Assembly (NCBI GenBank): GCA_016196065.1
Contig: JACPYL010000025.1
Coordinates: 310,001-374,000 of the forward strand
Length of the DNA: 64,000 nucleotides
Direction of reading: 5' to 3'
From: Acidobacteriota bacterium
GTDB taxonomy: Bacteria > Acidobacteriota > Terriglobia > Terriglobales > Acidobacteriaceae
The stretch's first letter is position 1, and the number at the start of each line of letters is the position of its first letter. The translations under genes and the position numbers were made by a program. Positions 35,683 through 45,708 of this stretch are shown here, piece by piece. A model generated the notes under the pieces. The model worked only from the letters and a program-made list of their open reading frames with translations, did no database searches and was not told where the DNA came from.

Positions 35683-37758
35683 ATGCTTCGTTCTACTTTG
35701 ACCTCCGCTTGCCGGCAAGCGGCCGCCCTTTTAATTGCCAGCGCAATGATCCCAGCCGGATGGGCGCAGGATGCCTCGCAAATGCCCAACGCGCCCTCCC
35801 AAGTGCAGAAAGCGCAGCCCTCGGCAGCGCAACCCTTTGATCTGAAAGAATATTCCCAGCCGCGCTCGCATTTGAACCCGATTGGACCGTACACGCCGCG
35901 GACCGTAGCTCAGCCAAATCTTGCGAATACGGCTCGTTTTGAGCAGCTCATGCGTGATGGCAAGCTGTATCTTTCGATGAACGACGCCATCGCGTTGGCC
36001 CTCGAAAACAACCTTGATATCGCAATCGCGCGCTACAACTTGAATATCGCCGATACGGATATCTGGCGCGCGAAGGCAGGATCGGCGACGCGCGGTGTTA
36101 ACACCGGCATCGTGCAAGGTACGCCTGGCGGAACAGGATCAGGAGTAGGGTCCACCTCGACCGGTGGCGGAGCCGGCGGCACCACCGCAGGTACGGGAGG
36201 AGCAGGAGCGGGAACGTCGGGTTTGGTGACATCCACTTCCGGTGTAGGCGCGGCGATCCCGTCGTTTGACCCGATCCTCACTGGTACATTTCAGATCGAT
36301 CACAATATTACGCAGTCCACAAACGCTTTTAGCGGCAATCCCCTCACCAGCACGAACACTTCAACAATGGATTTCGGATACAACCAGGGATTCCACTGGG
36401 GCACGAATTTGTCGGTGGGATTTAACAATAGCCGGACGGCGTCGAACTCCTCCGTCACGCTTCTTACTCCGCAACTCGCATCAAACTTCCGGATGACGGT
36501 GAGCCAGCCCTTGCTTTCAGGTTTTGGATTATTGCCCAACACCCGTTTCATCAGAATCGCCAAGAATAACCGGGAGATTTCAGACGTTGCATTCCGTTTA
36601 CAGGTGATAACCACTGTCAACCAGATTCAGAATATCTACTGGGATCTGGTCAATGCCTACGAGAATGTGAAAGTACAGCAGGACTCCGTGGGTCTCGCGC
36701 AGAAGACCCTTTCGGACAACAAGAAGCAGGTGGAAATCGGAACGCTCGCGCCCATCGAAGTGGTACGAGCCCAAAGCGTAGTCGCCTCGAACCAGCAGCA
36801 GCTGATCGTGGCTCAGACCAACCTGCAGCTTCAACAATTGCTGATCAAGAATGCGCTCAGTCGTTCTCTCCTTGATCCGGTTCTGGCGGATGCCGAAGTA
36901 GTCCCGACCGACACGATGGCCGTACCTGAAAACGAGCCGGTCGTTCCCACTCAGGAGTTAGTCAGCCAGGCGTTGGCGCATCGAGCGGAGCTCTCGGAGG
37001 CACGGATCGACTTGACGAACCGCGATATCAACACGCGATCCGCCAAGAATGCGCTATTGCCTACCCTCAACCTCTTTGCGTATTACGGCGGATCTGGCGC
37101 CGGAGGCAATCTCAATCAGGGCGTGATTTGTACCGGGGATCCGAACCAGGGATTCTGCGTTCCTCCGGGTCAGGTTCCTCCGAACTTCAATCACGGCAAC
37201 GTCAGTTTGGGTGGCACTTTCGGTCAACTCTTCGACTCGACCGCTCCAGACAAAGGCGTCGGTCTTCAACTCAACATTCCTCTTCGTAACCGCGCCGCCC
37301 AGGCCGATCAGGTGCGTGCGGAACTGGAATATCGCCAGGCGCAGATGCGCTTACAGCAGCAGGAAAATCAGATCCGCATCGAAGTCCGCAACGCACAGTT
37401 TTCTGTTCAGCAGAATCGCGCCAGTGTCGAAGCAGCTCGCGCTGCCGTCGAACTCGGCAAGCAGTCGCTCGACGCGGAACAGAAAAAGTACGGGCTCGGC
37501 GCTTCGACCACTACATTGGTCCTGCAGAATGAACGCGATTTGACGCAGGCGCAATCCAACCTGGTATCCGCTAACTCTGCCTATGAGAAGGCTCGCGTCG
37601 AACTGGACCGCGTCACCGGACAAACTCTTGACCGTCTGGGCATCCTGATGGCCGATGCCGAACGCGGCCAAGTCACCAAAATGCCGAGCGTACCCTACGT
37701 AGCGCCTCGTCCGGCAGAACAGCAGACTCCGGTTCAACCGGCACAACCGCAACAGTAG
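35683..37758 (+). CDS. TolC-family outer membrane efflux protein
   Basis: A 691-residue outer membrane factor with a signal peptide (about 1-29, ending GWAQ). Two OEP-type repeats: helices YLSMNDAIALALENNLDIAIARYNLNIAD and, in the second half, QADQVRAELEYRQAQMRLQQQENQI and QKKYGLGASTTTLVLQNERDLTQAQ. A Gly/Ser/Thr-rich insert at about residues 140-190 (GGTGSGVGSTSTGGGAGG...) is unusual and probably a flexible surface loop. No inner-membrane pump or adaptor is next to it. Start chosen at the Met preceding the signal peptide, with GGAG 9 nt upstream. Confidence 0.9.
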   Translation: MLRSTLTSACRQAAALLIASAMIPAGWAQDASQMPNAPSQVQKAQPSAAQPFDLKEYSQPRSHLNPIGPYTPRTVAQPNLANTARFEQLMRDGKLYLSMNDAIALALENNLDIAIARYNLNIADTDIWRAKAGSATRGVNTGIVQGTPGGTGSGVGSTSTGGGAGGTTAGTGGAGAGTSGLVTSTSGVGAAIPSFDPILTGTFQIDHNITQSTNAFSGNPLTSTNTSTMDFGYNQGFHWGTNLSVGFNNSRTASNSSVTLLTPQLASNFRMTVSQPLLSGFGLLPNTRFIRIAKNNREISDVAFRLQVITTVNQIQNIYWDLVNAYENVKVQQDSVGLAQKTLSDNKKQVEIGTLAPIEVVRAQSVVASNQQQLIVAQTNLQLQQLLIKNALSRSLLDPVLADAEVVPTDTMAVPENEPVVPTQELVSQALAHRAELSEARIDLTNRDINTRSAKNALLPTLNLFAYYGGSGAGGNLNQGVICTGDPNQGFCVPPGQVPPNFNHGNVSLGGTFGQLFDSTAPDKGVGLQLNIPLRNRAAQADQVRAELEYRQAQMRLQQQENQIRIEVRNAQFSVQQNRASVEAARAAVELGKQSLDAEQKKYGLGASTTTLVLQNERDLTQAQSNLVSANSAYEKARVELDRVTGQTLDRLGILMADAERGQVTKMPSVPYVAPRPAEQQTPVQPAQPQQ

Positions 37759-37777
37759 TCGCTAATCGTACTTAATA

Positions 37778-37811
37778 AACGCCGGGCGCTTGCGTCCGGC
37801 GTTTTCATTTT
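37778..37811 (+). terminator. Intrinsic terminator of the TolC-family gene
   Basis: AACGCCGG pairs with CCGGCGTT around a 10-nt loop and is followed by TTCATTTT, 20 nt after the stop codon. Confidence 0.8.
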
Positions 37812-37829
37812 GACCCAGCCACTCTCGGA

Positions 37830-37936
37830 ACTGTCATCCTGAATCGTACGGAGGCGAAGCCGAGAACGAGTGAAGGATCTGCTTTTCTTTCGCTTCGCTG
37901 GGAAAGCAGATCCTGCGCTTCGCTCAGGTTGACAGT
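37830..37936. repeat. Interspersed palindrome, TCATCCTGAGC family
   Basis: Begins ACTGTCATCCTGA and ends with its inverse GTTGACAGT; inner arms GAAGGATCTGCTT and AAGCAGATCCTGCGC also pair. The same family is found near 53.5 and 62.8 kb and, degenerate, near 21.3 kb. Confidence 0.75.
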
Positions 37937-37978
37937 TCTCCAAATGGAAGCGAGTAACGCTCTAACGACTAGCGACCG

Positions 37979-38818
37979 ATGACCGACGACGAGTATCCTC
38001 TCCCCGTGCAGCTTTCCGTCGTCATCATCACCCATAACGAAGAAGCCAACATTGGACGCACTCTCGCGAGCGTGCAGTCACTGGTTTCCGATGGCAAAGG
38101 CGAGATCATCATCGTCGACTCGGGCTCGACCGATCGCACCGTCGAGATCGCGAAGTCATTTGGCGCGAAAGTGTTCGTTGAAAAATGGAAGGGCTTCGCG
38201 GCGCAGAAAAACTCGGCGATCGACAAGGCCGTGGGGGATTGGATTTTAAGTCTGGATGCGGACGAAGAGGTGGGCGCCGGAATGCGTGAGTTTCTGCTCC
38301 TGGTCCTCTTCGGACAACACAAGCCAGAGTTCGCCAATTTTCAAGGAGGAATGATTTTCTTTAGAAGCAACTGTTTCTTGGGCCGTCCGATCCGACATGG
38401 CGGCTTTTATCCAGATCCAAAGTTGCGACTGATTCGGCGCGGTTGCGCGCGTTTCGAAGACCGTCGAGTGCATGAGGACTTGCGCCTAAACAAGGGCGTC
38501 GAGTATCACCCCAATCTGTGGTACCAAATGGGCGATTCCTTCGAGATCATCCACCACTGCTACCCGACGCTCTCCGACTACCTCGACCACATGAACCGCT
38601 ATTCCTCGCTCGGCGCGGAGATGGTCGCCGCCAAAGGGCACGTGCGTTTCAGTGTGTTCAACATCGTGGTGAGGCCGGCTGCAACTTTTATCTACAACTA
38701 CTTCCTCCGGCTAGGATTCCTCGATGGGCGGGAAGGCCTGCTGCTGCATCTCTACCACGCGGTCTATGTTTCATGGAAGTACGCCAAGGCGTGGGAACTG
38801 CAAAAAAAGTCAGAGTAG
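37979..38818 (+). CDS. Family 2 glycosyltransferase
   Basis: A 279-residue GT-A-fold transferase. LSVVIITHNEEANIGRTLASV opens the nucleotide-sugar fold, IIVDSGSTDRT and SLDADEEV (the DxD metal site) follow, and FEDRRVHEDLRL is the acceptor-side block seen in WaaE/KdtX-like lipopolysaccharide core glucosyltransferases. The C-terminus has a hydrophobic amphipathic stretch that may bind the membrane. The next gene on the other strand encodes a methyltransferase of cell-surface type, so a role in envelope polysaccharides is reasonable. Confidence 0.88.
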   Translation: MTDDEYPLPVQLSVVIITHNEEANIGRTLASVQSLVSDGKGEIIIVDSGSTDRTVEIAKSFGAKVFVEKWKGFAAQKNSAIDKAVGDWILSLDADEEVGAGMREFLLLVLFGQHKPEFANFQGGMIFFRSNCFLGRPIRHGGFYPDPKLRLIRRGCARFEDRRVHEDLRLNKGVEYHPNLWYQMGDSFEIIHHCYPTLSDYLDHMNRYSSLGAEMVAAKGHVRFSVFNIVVRPAATFIYNYFLRLGFLDGREGLLLHLYHAVYVSWKYAKAWELQKKSE

Positions 38819-38894
38819 AGACGCGGCTTGCCGCGTCTCTGTCCGCAGCGACATCACCGATCGCAACCGGAGACGCGGCACTCCGTGTCTCTAC
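38815..38894. repeat. Intergenic palindromes, GTAGAGACG family
   Basis: Outer units GTAGAGACGCGGCTTGCCGC and GACGCGGCACTCCGTGTCTC; the second has one arm mutated. It overlaps the last codon of the glycosyltransferase gene. Confidence 0.75.
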
Positions 38895-38900
38895 TCGAAA

Positions 38901-39581
38901 TTAGGCCCGTCGCGTAATCCGCATGATGTCGTATCGCACTTCAACCGACCGCGTCGGGAAAGTCCCTTCTACATAGGCTTTCACTTCCGCCACTGACGGA
39001 ACTCCGTCCTTGCCTGTCAAGCCGCGTGCGTCGTCGAGCAAAATGATGTGCGGATACGGATGGCCAAGAATCATTTCCAATTCCGCTGACAAACGTTGCT
39101 GATCTCCCTGCTTGCCGATCCAGCCGTAATAGCCGGCATCGAGCCAGAAGAGCGCAGGCTCTTTCAGCAGCGCCAGAATTTCTGGCATCACCACGCGACT
39201 GTCTCCGCAAAAAATCCTGATATGCGAATCGCGTGCGAACTTCCTGGCAGCCCGTTCCGCCAGTTCTGGGACATATTCGATGGAATAGATGTGATCGAAA
39301 CGAGTCCGCATCGCGGCGACCATCTCACCGTAGTAGGTTCCGGTTTCAACCAGCGTCTTCAGTTCATACCACGCGCCATACTCGCGCACGGTCTTCTGTT
39401 TCAGAAGATGCGGGGAGCGCGTCGGACGTCCGCGCAGGATCCAATACCAGTAATCAGGAAGGTGGCCGAGCGCCTTATAGACGCCATACACGGGCGTGCG
39501 CTTCAGCAATTGCCGGAATGCCTTCAGAGTATCCTCCTCGGAAGAACGTCCAGCATAGGTGCGAGGAAAAAGCGCCGTCAA
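38901..39581 (-). CDS. Class I SAM-dependent methyltransferase-like protein, start uncertain
   Basis: A protein of about 210-227 residues with a Rossmann methyltransferase fold: [39 protein letters not shown] (E/DxGxxxG-like then an acidic end of strand 2), [27 protein letters not shown] and [10 protein letters not shown]. The N-terminal [20 protein letters not shown]... suggests membrane association. There is no good ATG; the given TTG has no ribosome site, while a CTG 54 nt downstream has GAGGAGG 5 nt before it and may be the true start. The open frame runs on far into the opposite strand of the mutase gene, which I regard as chance. Confidence 0.7.
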   Translation of the reverse strand: MTALFPRTYAGRSSEEDTLKAFRQLLKRTPVYGVYKALGHLPDYWYWILRGRPTRSPHLLKQKTVREYGAWYELKTLVETGTYYGEMVAAMRTRFDHIYSIEYVPELAERAARKFARDSHIRIFCGDSRVVMPEILALLKEPALFWLDAGYYGWIGKQGDQQRLSAELEMILGHPYPHIILLDDARGLTGKDGVPSVAEVKAYVEGTFPTRSVEVRYDIMRITRRA

Positions 39582-39740
39582 GTTCGTGCGCTTCGGGCTA
39601 CGAGCTTCGAGCCGGCCACACCCAGATTGCTCGCAGCTCGTAGCTCGAAGCTCGCGGCTCTCCACCAACCGTTCGGTCGGTGCGTAACCTTGTCCCCCCT
39701 GCAGCGCTCCTCTATCATCAGATTCATCGTGGGGAACCAA

Positions 39741-41552
39741 ATGTCCGAGAAGAAGACCAATACGAGCGTGGCGAAACCATCCGTCGCCGAAAGCCCGATT
39801 GCCGACGTGTTTGACGGACGCCAGCCTTCCCCCACCGAGAAGGCATGGGCCGAAAAGACGCTTGCCCCCACACTCGACAAAGCTCCGGAGAAGCCCATCG
39901 GCGCCGCCACCGGCACGAACCTCGACGACCAAGGCCACGCCCGCTTCAGCACAATTTCGAATGAACCGATCCGCCGCCTCTACACGCCGGCCGATCTGCC
40001 CGCTGATTGGAATTACGAGCAATATCTCGGCTTTCCCGGACAGCCTCCCTACACTCGCGGCATTCACGCGACCGGTTATCGCGGCAAGCTTTGGACGATG
40101 CGTATGTTCTCCGGCTTCGCCTCGCCCGAAGAAACGAATCAGCGCTACAAGTATTTGCTGGAACACGGCGGCGGCGGACTTTCGGTCGCTTTCGACCTCC
40201 CTACATTGATGGGCTACGACTCGGATCACCCGGCGAGCGAAGGCGAAGTAGGCAAATGCGGCGTAGCGATTGATTCCCTCGAAGATATGGAGATCCTGTT
40301 CGACGGCATCGACCTCGAAAAAATAACCACGTCGATGACCATCAATTCTCCGGCCAGCATCCTTTGGGCGATGTATCTTGTCGTCGCCGAAAAACAGGGT
40401 GCGGACTGGAAAAAGATTTCCGGCACCATCCAGAACGACATTCTCAAGGAATACATCGCGCAGAAGGAATACATCTATCCACCCGCGCCGTCGATGCGGC
40501 TGGTGATCGACACCTTCGAATTCGGGTCCAAATTCACGCCGCGCTTCAACACTATCTCTATTTCCGGCTACCACATCCGCGAAGCCGGATCGACCGCTTT
40601 GCAGGAACTCGCCTTCACGATTTACGACGGCGTCGAATACGTCGAATGGGCCCGCCAACGCGGCCTCGACGTGGATGACTTTGGCCCTCGGCTGAGCTTC
40701 TTCTTCAATGCACACAACGACTTTTTCGAAGAAATCGCAAAATATCGCGCCGCCCGCAAAATCTGGTATCGCCTGATGAAAGACCGCTTCGGCTCGAAGT
40801 ACGACCGCACTCGCCTGATGCGGTTCCATACCCAGACCGCCGGCGTTTCCCTTCCCGCGCAACAGCCCATGAACAATATCGCGCGCGTGGCCATCCAGGC
40901 ACTGGCCGCTGTGCTCGGCGGAACCCAGTCGCTGCACACCGACGCCTACGACGAAGCGCTTGCTTTACCGACCGAAGAGGCGGCGCGCATTGCGCTTCGC
41001 ACCCAGCAGATCATCGCCTTCGAGAGCGGGGTCGCGCATACCGTCGATCCACTCGGCGGCTCCTACTTCGTCGAGAAGCAGACACTCGACATGGAAAAAG
41101 GCGCCTTCGACTACTTCGCTAAACTCGATCAGATGGGCGGCATGGTTAAGGCGATCGAGCGAGGATATCCGCAGAAAGAGATCGCCGACGCCAGTTACCA
41201 GTACCAGCGCGCCGCCGAGGCCAACGAAAAGATCACGGTCGGCGTGAATGAGTTTGCGATCGAAGAAGAGAGTCCCCACACCCTTTATATCGATGAGTCC
41301 GTCGCACGCGCTCAGGAGAAGAAGTTAAAGGCCCTGCGCTACCGGCGCTCCAACGAAAAAGTGCAGGGCTGCCTGGACGCGCTCAAGAAGGCTGCTGCCC
41401 GAACGCCCTCCGCTGGAACGAACGGCAACATCTCCGACGCCAACACCATGCCGTACATCGTTGACGCTGTCCGCGCCTACGCAACGGTCGGCGAAATCTG
41501 CGAGGCGCTGCGGCAGGTTTACGGGACCTATACGGAAGTGAGCATCACGTAG
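39741..41552 (+). CDS. Methylmalonyl-CoA mutase, large (catalytic) subunit
   Basis: A 603-residue B12-dependent mutase that interconverts methylmalonyl-CoA and succinyl-CoA or a related pair. The TIM-barrel substrate domain is complete: [66 protein letters not shown]-type block and [15 protein letters not shown]. The C-terminal cobalamin-binding DxHxxG domain is absent, so a separate small subunit is needed, as in two-component mutases; it is not in the window. The extra N-terminal 50 residues are poorly conserved. Start at ATG with GGGGAA upstream. Confidence 0.9.
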   Translation: MSEKKTNTSVAKPSVAESPIADVFDGRQPSPTEKAWAEKTLAPTLDKAPEKPIGAATGTNLDDQGHARFSTISNEPIRRLYTPADLPADWNYEQYLGFPGQPPYTRGIHATGYRGKLWTMRMFSGFASPEETNQRYKYLLEHGGGGLSVAFDLPTLMGYDSDHPASEGEVGKCGVAIDSLEDMEILFDGIDLEKITTSMTINSPASILWAMYLVVAEKQGADWKKISGTIQNDILKEYIAQKEYIYPPAPSMRLVIDTFEFGSKFTPRFNTISISGYHIREAGSTALQELAFTIYDGVEYVEWARQRGLDVDDFGPRLSFFFNAHNDFFEEIAKYRAARKIWYRLMKDRFGSKYDRTRLMRFHTQTAGVSLPAQQPMNNIARVAIQALAAVLGGTQSLHTDAYDEALALPTEEAARIALRTQQIIAFESGVAHTVDPLGGSYFVEKQTLDMEKGAFDYFAKLDQMGGMVKAIERGYPQKEIADASYQYQRAAEANEKITVGVNEFAIEEESPHTLYIDESVARAQEKKLKALRYRRSNEKVQGCLDALKKAAARTPSAGTNGNISDANTMPYIVDAVRAYATVGEICEALRQVYGTYTEVSIT

Positions 41553-41770
41553 TCATTGGAATTGAACATCTAGCCCGTCTTTTTCAATTCGTCATCCCCA
41601 TCGAATCGAGATTCTGATTCTTCGCTAACAATTAGCAACACGCGCGGCCATCGCTCTCTTCTCTAGGCGTTCACCGAACACGCAGTTGCCTTTGTAATTG
41701 TTTTGTAATCACGCTCATTTGTGACAACGATCACTGGCAGGACTCCAGCGCGGTATCGTAAAATCCTAAT

Positions 41771-41800
41771 TGAAATTGAAATTCATTTTCATTTTCATTT
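41771..41800 (+). promoter_or_regulatory. Fur-like operator
   Basis: Tandem TGAAAT units on the left and TCATTT units on the right form overlapping inverted repeats: TGAAATTCATTTTCA reads nearly the same on both strands, as in Fur boxes (TGAAAATnATTTTCA-like cores). It lies 10-40 bp before the next start codon. Confidence 0.45.
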
Positions 41801-41809
41801 AGGAGACCC

Positions 41810-42718
41810 ATGCACTACTCTACCCTGGTTAGAAAACTGGCCGCGGCGGGCAAGATCGGCGCTCTGGCACTAGTCGGCGCGCTCTCTGCCGGCGTCGGGC
41901 GGGCACAGGAAAGCCCCTACATTGTGACCTACGACCACTACCTCGAAGAACCCGGCAATCTTGAAGTCGAATATTATTCAAACTTCGGAACCCAACGCGG
42001 AGGAAACGATTTCCACGCTTTCTGGCTTGAATTTGAGTACGGTGCCACCGCGTGGTGGACAACCGAGCTTTATCTCGATGGCCAGTCCACGTTCAACGAC
42101 AGCACGATTTTTACCGGTTTCCGGCTGGAGAATCGTATCCGTCCGCTGAAACACGAGCACATCATCAATCCGGTACTGTACGTCGAGTACGAGCAGATTA
42201 ATGGCGCCGACAAGATCATGAAAGAAGTCGAAGGACACGACATCGAATCCGAGAAGCTGGACCCCAATGGCGAGGCGCGCCGGGAACACAAACATGAACT
42301 GGAGTTCAAACTGCTCCTTTCCAGCACATTCAAGGGATGGAATGTTGCGGTGAATCCGATCTTCACCAAGAACCTATCTCCGAGCGAACCGTGGGAGTTC
42401 GGTTATGCCTGGGGCGTAAGCCGTCCTCTGGCTCTCAAGGCCTCCTCGAAGCGCTGCACATTCTGCCGCGAAAATTTTGTGGCGGGAGTTGAGATGTATG
42501 GCGGCCTGGGCGATGCGGAGAGTCCGGGATTGCATGAGACTTCTCACTATCTGGCGCCGGTAGTCGCCTGGAATCTGCCGTCAGACTGGACCGTGCGCTT
42601 CTCGCCGGGGTTCGGACTCAACGACAACAGCCACCGCTTTCTCCTGCGCTGGGGAGTCTCGCATGAGTTCGCGGGCTTTGGGCAGATGGTTAGCCGTCTG
42701 TTCGGAGGTGGGCGATGA
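41810..42718 (+). CDS. Predicted outer-membrane beta-barrel or secreted beta protein
   Basis: A 302-residue protein with a signal peptide (about 1-32, GALSAGVGRAQ) and alternating strands rich in aromatics: GNLEVEYYSNF, FWLEFEYGATAWWTTELYLDGQ, NPVLYVEYEQI, WTVRFSPGFGLNDNSHRFLLRWGVSHEF. A pair CTFC near residue 219 is the only cysteine motif. I do not recognise the family. The next gene, a cytochrome c, starts 4 nt inside its end (ATGA), and a Fur-like site lies upstream, so an iron- or electron-transfer-related outer membrane role is a fair inference. Confidence 0.75.
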   Translation: MHYSTLVRKLAAAGKIGALALVGALSAGVGRAQESPYIVTYDHYLEEPGNLEVEYYSNFGTQRGGNDFHAFWLEFEYGATAWWTTELYLDGQSTFNDSTIFTGFRLENRIRPLKHEHIINPVLYVEYEQINGADKIMKEVEGHDIESEKLDPNGEARREHKHELEFKLLLSSTFKGWNVAVNPIFTKNLSPSEPWEFGYAWGVSRPLALKASSKRCTFCRENFVAGVEMYGGLGDAESPGLHETSHYLAPVVAWNLPSDWTVRFSPGFGLNDNSHRFLLRWGVSHEFAGFGQMVSRLFGGGR

Positions 42719-43161
42719 TGACGAACTCGCACACGTTGAAGGTCCTCCTGGCAGGTGTTTGCGTATTCGGCACATCCTACACAGTCGCGCAGGACCCTGT
42801 GCAGGGCCCGGGCAAAGACGGTCGCCGCAGGCAAATCTATGCCGAACTCGCGAAGGCTCCCGAGAAAGCGCGGAGCCGGGCGAATCCGCTCTCCTCCGAT
42901 CCTGACGCTGTGGCCGCGGGCAAGAAGCTTTTTGAAGCGCATTGCGCCGAATGCCACGGGGACACGGCAGAAGGCGGGAAAAAGGGACCGAGCCTGCGCG
43001 CGGCGGAGGTGCAGCAGGCGACGCCGGGGACGCTGTTCTGGGTATTGACCAATGGCGTAGTACGCCGCGGCATGCCCGTTTGGTCGAAGTTACCGGAGCC
43101 GCAGCGCTGGCAGATTGTGAGCTACATCAAGGCGCTGGAAGCGAGCCCGAACCCTAAGTAG
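42715..43161 (+). CDS. Exported class I c-type cytochrome
   Basis: A 148-residue protein with a signal peptide (ending SYTVAQ) and one haem site, AHCAECHGD, with the distal Met probably in RRGMPVWS. The fold ends with WQIVSYIKALE, the last helix of class I cytochromes. An Arg/Lys-rich linker (about 35-55) separates signal and domain. ATGA overlap with the preceding barrel-like gene indicates one operon. Confidence 0.88.
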   Translation: MMTNSHTLKVLLAGVCVFGTSYTVAQDPVQGPGKDGRRRQIYAELAKAPEKARSRANPLSSDPDAVAAGKKLFEAHCAECHGDTAEGGKKGPSLRAAEVQQATPGTLFWVLTNGVVRRGMPVWSKLPEPQRWQIVSYIKALEASPNPK

Positions 43162-43216
43162 AGCAAGCGAAGTAGCGCAATCGACACAAAAGCAGACGGG
43201 GGATACCGCGCCGCTC

Positions 43217-43780
43217 TTACTTCATGCGATTGCGATGCAGGCTCGGATCGACTTCGCGGGTCATCGCTTCCACGTCGAGGGGAACTTGCAGAAACGCTTT
43301 GATCTCCTCGGCGACCACTTTCGACTCCCGCAACGTGCGGTGATAGTGCGCGCGTAGCACCTTGACGTTCGGCTTTCCGGCTAAGAATTTGTTCACTTCG
43401 ACGAGGTGCCGCTGGAAGGCGTCTTCAATGGCAGAGGTGTCTCCGCCGCCTTCGTACGTTCCACGGCGTTTCAGCATTTCGTCTTGTGATTTCAAAACTT
43501 CCGGCAATGGACGCTGCATAAAAACAACGCGGTAATCATGGCCGTCCGGCAGCGAGAGCAGGAGTTGCGAAATTACTTTGACGACTTTGCCCTCTGCTTC
43601 GGCAATCAAGGCCGGTTCTTTCGGAAGTTGCTTGATGCGCTCCCATTCCAGATAACCGCGCGGATTGTCGGTGTCCGCCTTACGTTCGCCGTCGGAGAGG
43701 GCTTGCATGCCTCCTGCCACCAGCATCTGCATCATCAGGGAAGTGCCGGAACGAGGAAGCCCGGAAACAATCGTGATCAT
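43217..43780 (-). CDS. Sulfotransferase-family protein
   Basis: A 187-residue P-loop protein. The 5'-phosphosulfate loop is VSGLPRSGTSLMMQML at the very N-terminus and the 3'-phosphate region corresponds to VVFMQRPLPEVLKSQ. It is shorter than typical sulfotransferases (about 250-300), so may be a minimal member acting on a small molecule. AAAGG precedes the ATG. No obvious pathway partners. Confidence 0.82.
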   Translation of the reverse strand: MITIVSGLPRSGTSLMMQMLVAGGMQALSDGERKADTDNPRGYLEWERIKQLPKEPALIAEAEGKVVKVISQLLLSLPDGHDYRVVFMQRPLPEVLKSQDEMLKRRGTYEGGGDTSAIEDAFQRHLVEVNKFLAGKPNVKVLRAHYHRTLRESKVVAEEIKAFLQVPLDVEAMTREVDPSLHRNRMK

Positions 43781-43937
43781 CGCTACCTTTCAGGAATGAG
43801 TGCGGGACGACGCAACCGTCCCTTTTGGAATCATAGCGGTGACATCGATTTCCGGGCAAATTGCAGCCCGAAGTAATGCGCACAACGCGCTAAAACAGCA
43901 ACCTTTTCTGTTCTCAAACGTCAGATCACGATAAGGT

Positions 43938-44600
43938 ATGGAGAGCATGTTCGGCGAAATCCAACCCGTGGCGGGGCCTTTCCGGAAGCATGGTACGGTC
44001 GCAGGATCGGTGATCGCTCATCTCGCCATTCTGGCTGCGATCCTGCTCTTTCATCGAGCGCCCGTCGCGCTGATTCCCTTATCACTACAGAATGGGATTG
44101 GGTCGCAATCCTATCGCATCATCTACTCATCACCAGACGGGCAGGACACGCCCGAAGAAAACAAGATCAGCCTTGCCCATTCCAAGCCAGCGCCTCATCG
44201 CCGGCCTAAGCCGTCTTCCCTGAAACCGCCGCCGGATCATCTCCAGGTTCCACCCGATGCACTGGCGTCCGATGAGAACAACCGCGCAGGCTCGGCACTT
44301 GGCACCGTGATCGATGGACCGATTGAAGGCCATGAAGTGCACGTCGCGTTACCGGTTGTTTTTCCTGATCCTCAAGTGGTGCGTTCTGAACTGCCGCGCG
44401 ACTTGAAGGGCGATGTGATCGTGGAAGTCACGATTGATTCGCTGGGAAATGTCGTCGAGACCAAGTTGGTGCAGGCAATTGGTCACGGGATCGACGAAAA
44501 GATTGTTGCCGCACTTCGCCAGCGGCGCTATCAGCCCGCTACGCTGGATGGCGTACCCGTCGCCTCGAAGCAGGACGTCCACTTCCACTTTCCCTCGTAA
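43938..44600 (+). CDS. TonB-family energy transducer
   Basis: A 220-residue protein with one N-terminal membrane segment (about 21-40, GTVAGSVIAHLAILAAILLFH), a Pro/Lys-rich spacer (KPAPHRRPKPSSLKPPPDH) and a C-terminal TonB domain (VIVEVTIDSLGNVVETKLV...ALRQRRYQPATLDGVPVA). It would link the inner membrane motor to outer membrane receptors. No ExbB/ExbD is adjacent. The next gene follows after 28 bp. Confidence 0.88.
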   Translation: MESMFGEIQPVAGPFRKHGTVAGSVIAHLAILAAILLFHRAPVALIPLSLQNGIGSQSYRIIYSSPDGQDTPEENKISLAHSKPAPHRRPKPSSLKPPPDHLQVPPDALASDENNRAGSALGTVIDGPIEGHEVHVALPVVFPDPQVVRSELPRDLKGDVIVEVTIDSLGNVVETKLVQAIGHGIDEKIVAALRQRRYQPATLDGVPVASKQDVHFHFPS

Positions 44601-44628
44601 GCGGATTCATCAGGTAATATCGTGTGCG

Positions 44629-45573
44629 ATGAAGACTCGCCGTGAGTTCCTCGCCGACTCCGCCGCCCTCGCTGCAGGAACGATACTGATGCCTGCGCTG
44701 GCCAGCGCATCCCCTTCAACTCCGAACGTCCAGTTCCCCGCCAACGCGCGGGATCGCATCTCGGTCGCGTCCTATCCATTTCGCGACTTCATCCTGCCGG
44801 GCGAGTACGTAACGCCCGCCGCGAAGAGCACTCCGAAAATGGAGATCAAGGATTTTGCGGCCCGTGCCATCGACCGATTTCACGTCAACAAGATCGAGCC
44901 CTGGAGCGCTCATTTCCGATCGCTTGATCCGAAGTATCTTGCCGATATCCGTTCTGCGATCGACCAGGCCGGAGCCTCGGTAGTGAATATCGCGGTCGAC
45001 GGCAAACACAGCTTCTACGCCGTTGATGCTACCGAACGCGAACGGGCGGTAACTACAAACAAGCAATGGATCGACGCTGCCGTCGTGTTGGGATCTCCCA
45101 GCATCCGCACCCATGTTGAGGGCGTCGAAAATCAACTGCCAGATGTGGATCGTTGCGCCGACACTCTGAAGCGAATTGCTGAGTATGGAGCAACCCGTAA
45201 TGTAGTCGTTCATCTTGAAAATGATGACGGCGTCACCGAAGACCCCTTCTTCCTGGTCAAGGTAATCGATAAAGTGAATAGCCCATGGCTACGCGGCCTC
45301 CCCGACTTCGGCAATTCGCTGATGCACTTGCCTCCTGAAAACGCATACGCCGGGCTGGAAGCCATGTTCGCTCATGCTTACGGCATCAGTCACGTGAAGG
45401 GATCGGAATCAACTGAAAAGGGCGCCGTCGTCGCGGTCGACATGGCTTACGCTTTTGGACTTCTGAAGAAGAGCGGCTACCGCGGATATTTATCCATGGA
45501 GTATGACGATGTCGGCGATCCCCATAGAGGTACCGCAGAATTGATTGAGCAGGCTCTACGCTTTCTGGCGTGA
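44629..45573 (+). CDS. Tat-exported sugar phosphate isomerase/epimerase-like protein
   Basis: A 314-residue protein with a twin-arginine signal (TRREFLADSAALAAG) followed by a xylose-isomerase-like TIM barrel: RISVASYPFRDFI, VNKIEPWSAHFRSL, VVNIAVDG, RNVVVHLENDDGV, GLPDFGNSL and GYRGYLSMEYDD. Metal-ligand Glu and Asp residues of the family are present in the ENDD and PDF segments. Exported members occur widely in Acidobacteriota and Planctomycetes with unknown substrates. Likely in one transcript with the TonB gene. Confidence 0.85.
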   Translation: MKTRREFLADSAALAAGTILMPALASASPSTPNVQFPANARDRISVASYPFRDFILPGEYVTPAAKSTPKMEIKDFAARAIDRFHVNKIEPWSAHFRSLDPKYLADIRSAIDQAGASVVNIAVDGKHSFYAVDATERERAVTTNKQWIDAAVVLGSPSIRTHVEGVENQLPDVDRCADTLKRIAEYGATRNVVVHLENDDGVTEDPFFLVKVIDKVNSPWLRGLPDFGNSLMHLPPENAYAGLEAMFAHAYGISHVKGSESTEKGAVVAVDMAYAFGLLKKSGYRGYLSMEYDDVGDPHRGTAELIEQALRFLA

Positions 45574-45708
45574 AGGTGTCGCAAGCACGATGATTGCGCC
45601 GGAGGCGGCGTTTCTGATAACGTGCAGTTCGCTGACCCGGGAGCTTTCACGCAGACTCCTTCTTCCCTGCACCGCTTCGGCACACACTGAATTCGTCGAG
45701 GAGATACC

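Noticed and set aside
38901-40937. A 678-codon open frame opposite the methylmalonyl-CoA mutase gene
   Set aside because: Only its last 210 or so codons look like a protein; the rest mirrors the codon pattern of the mutase gene.
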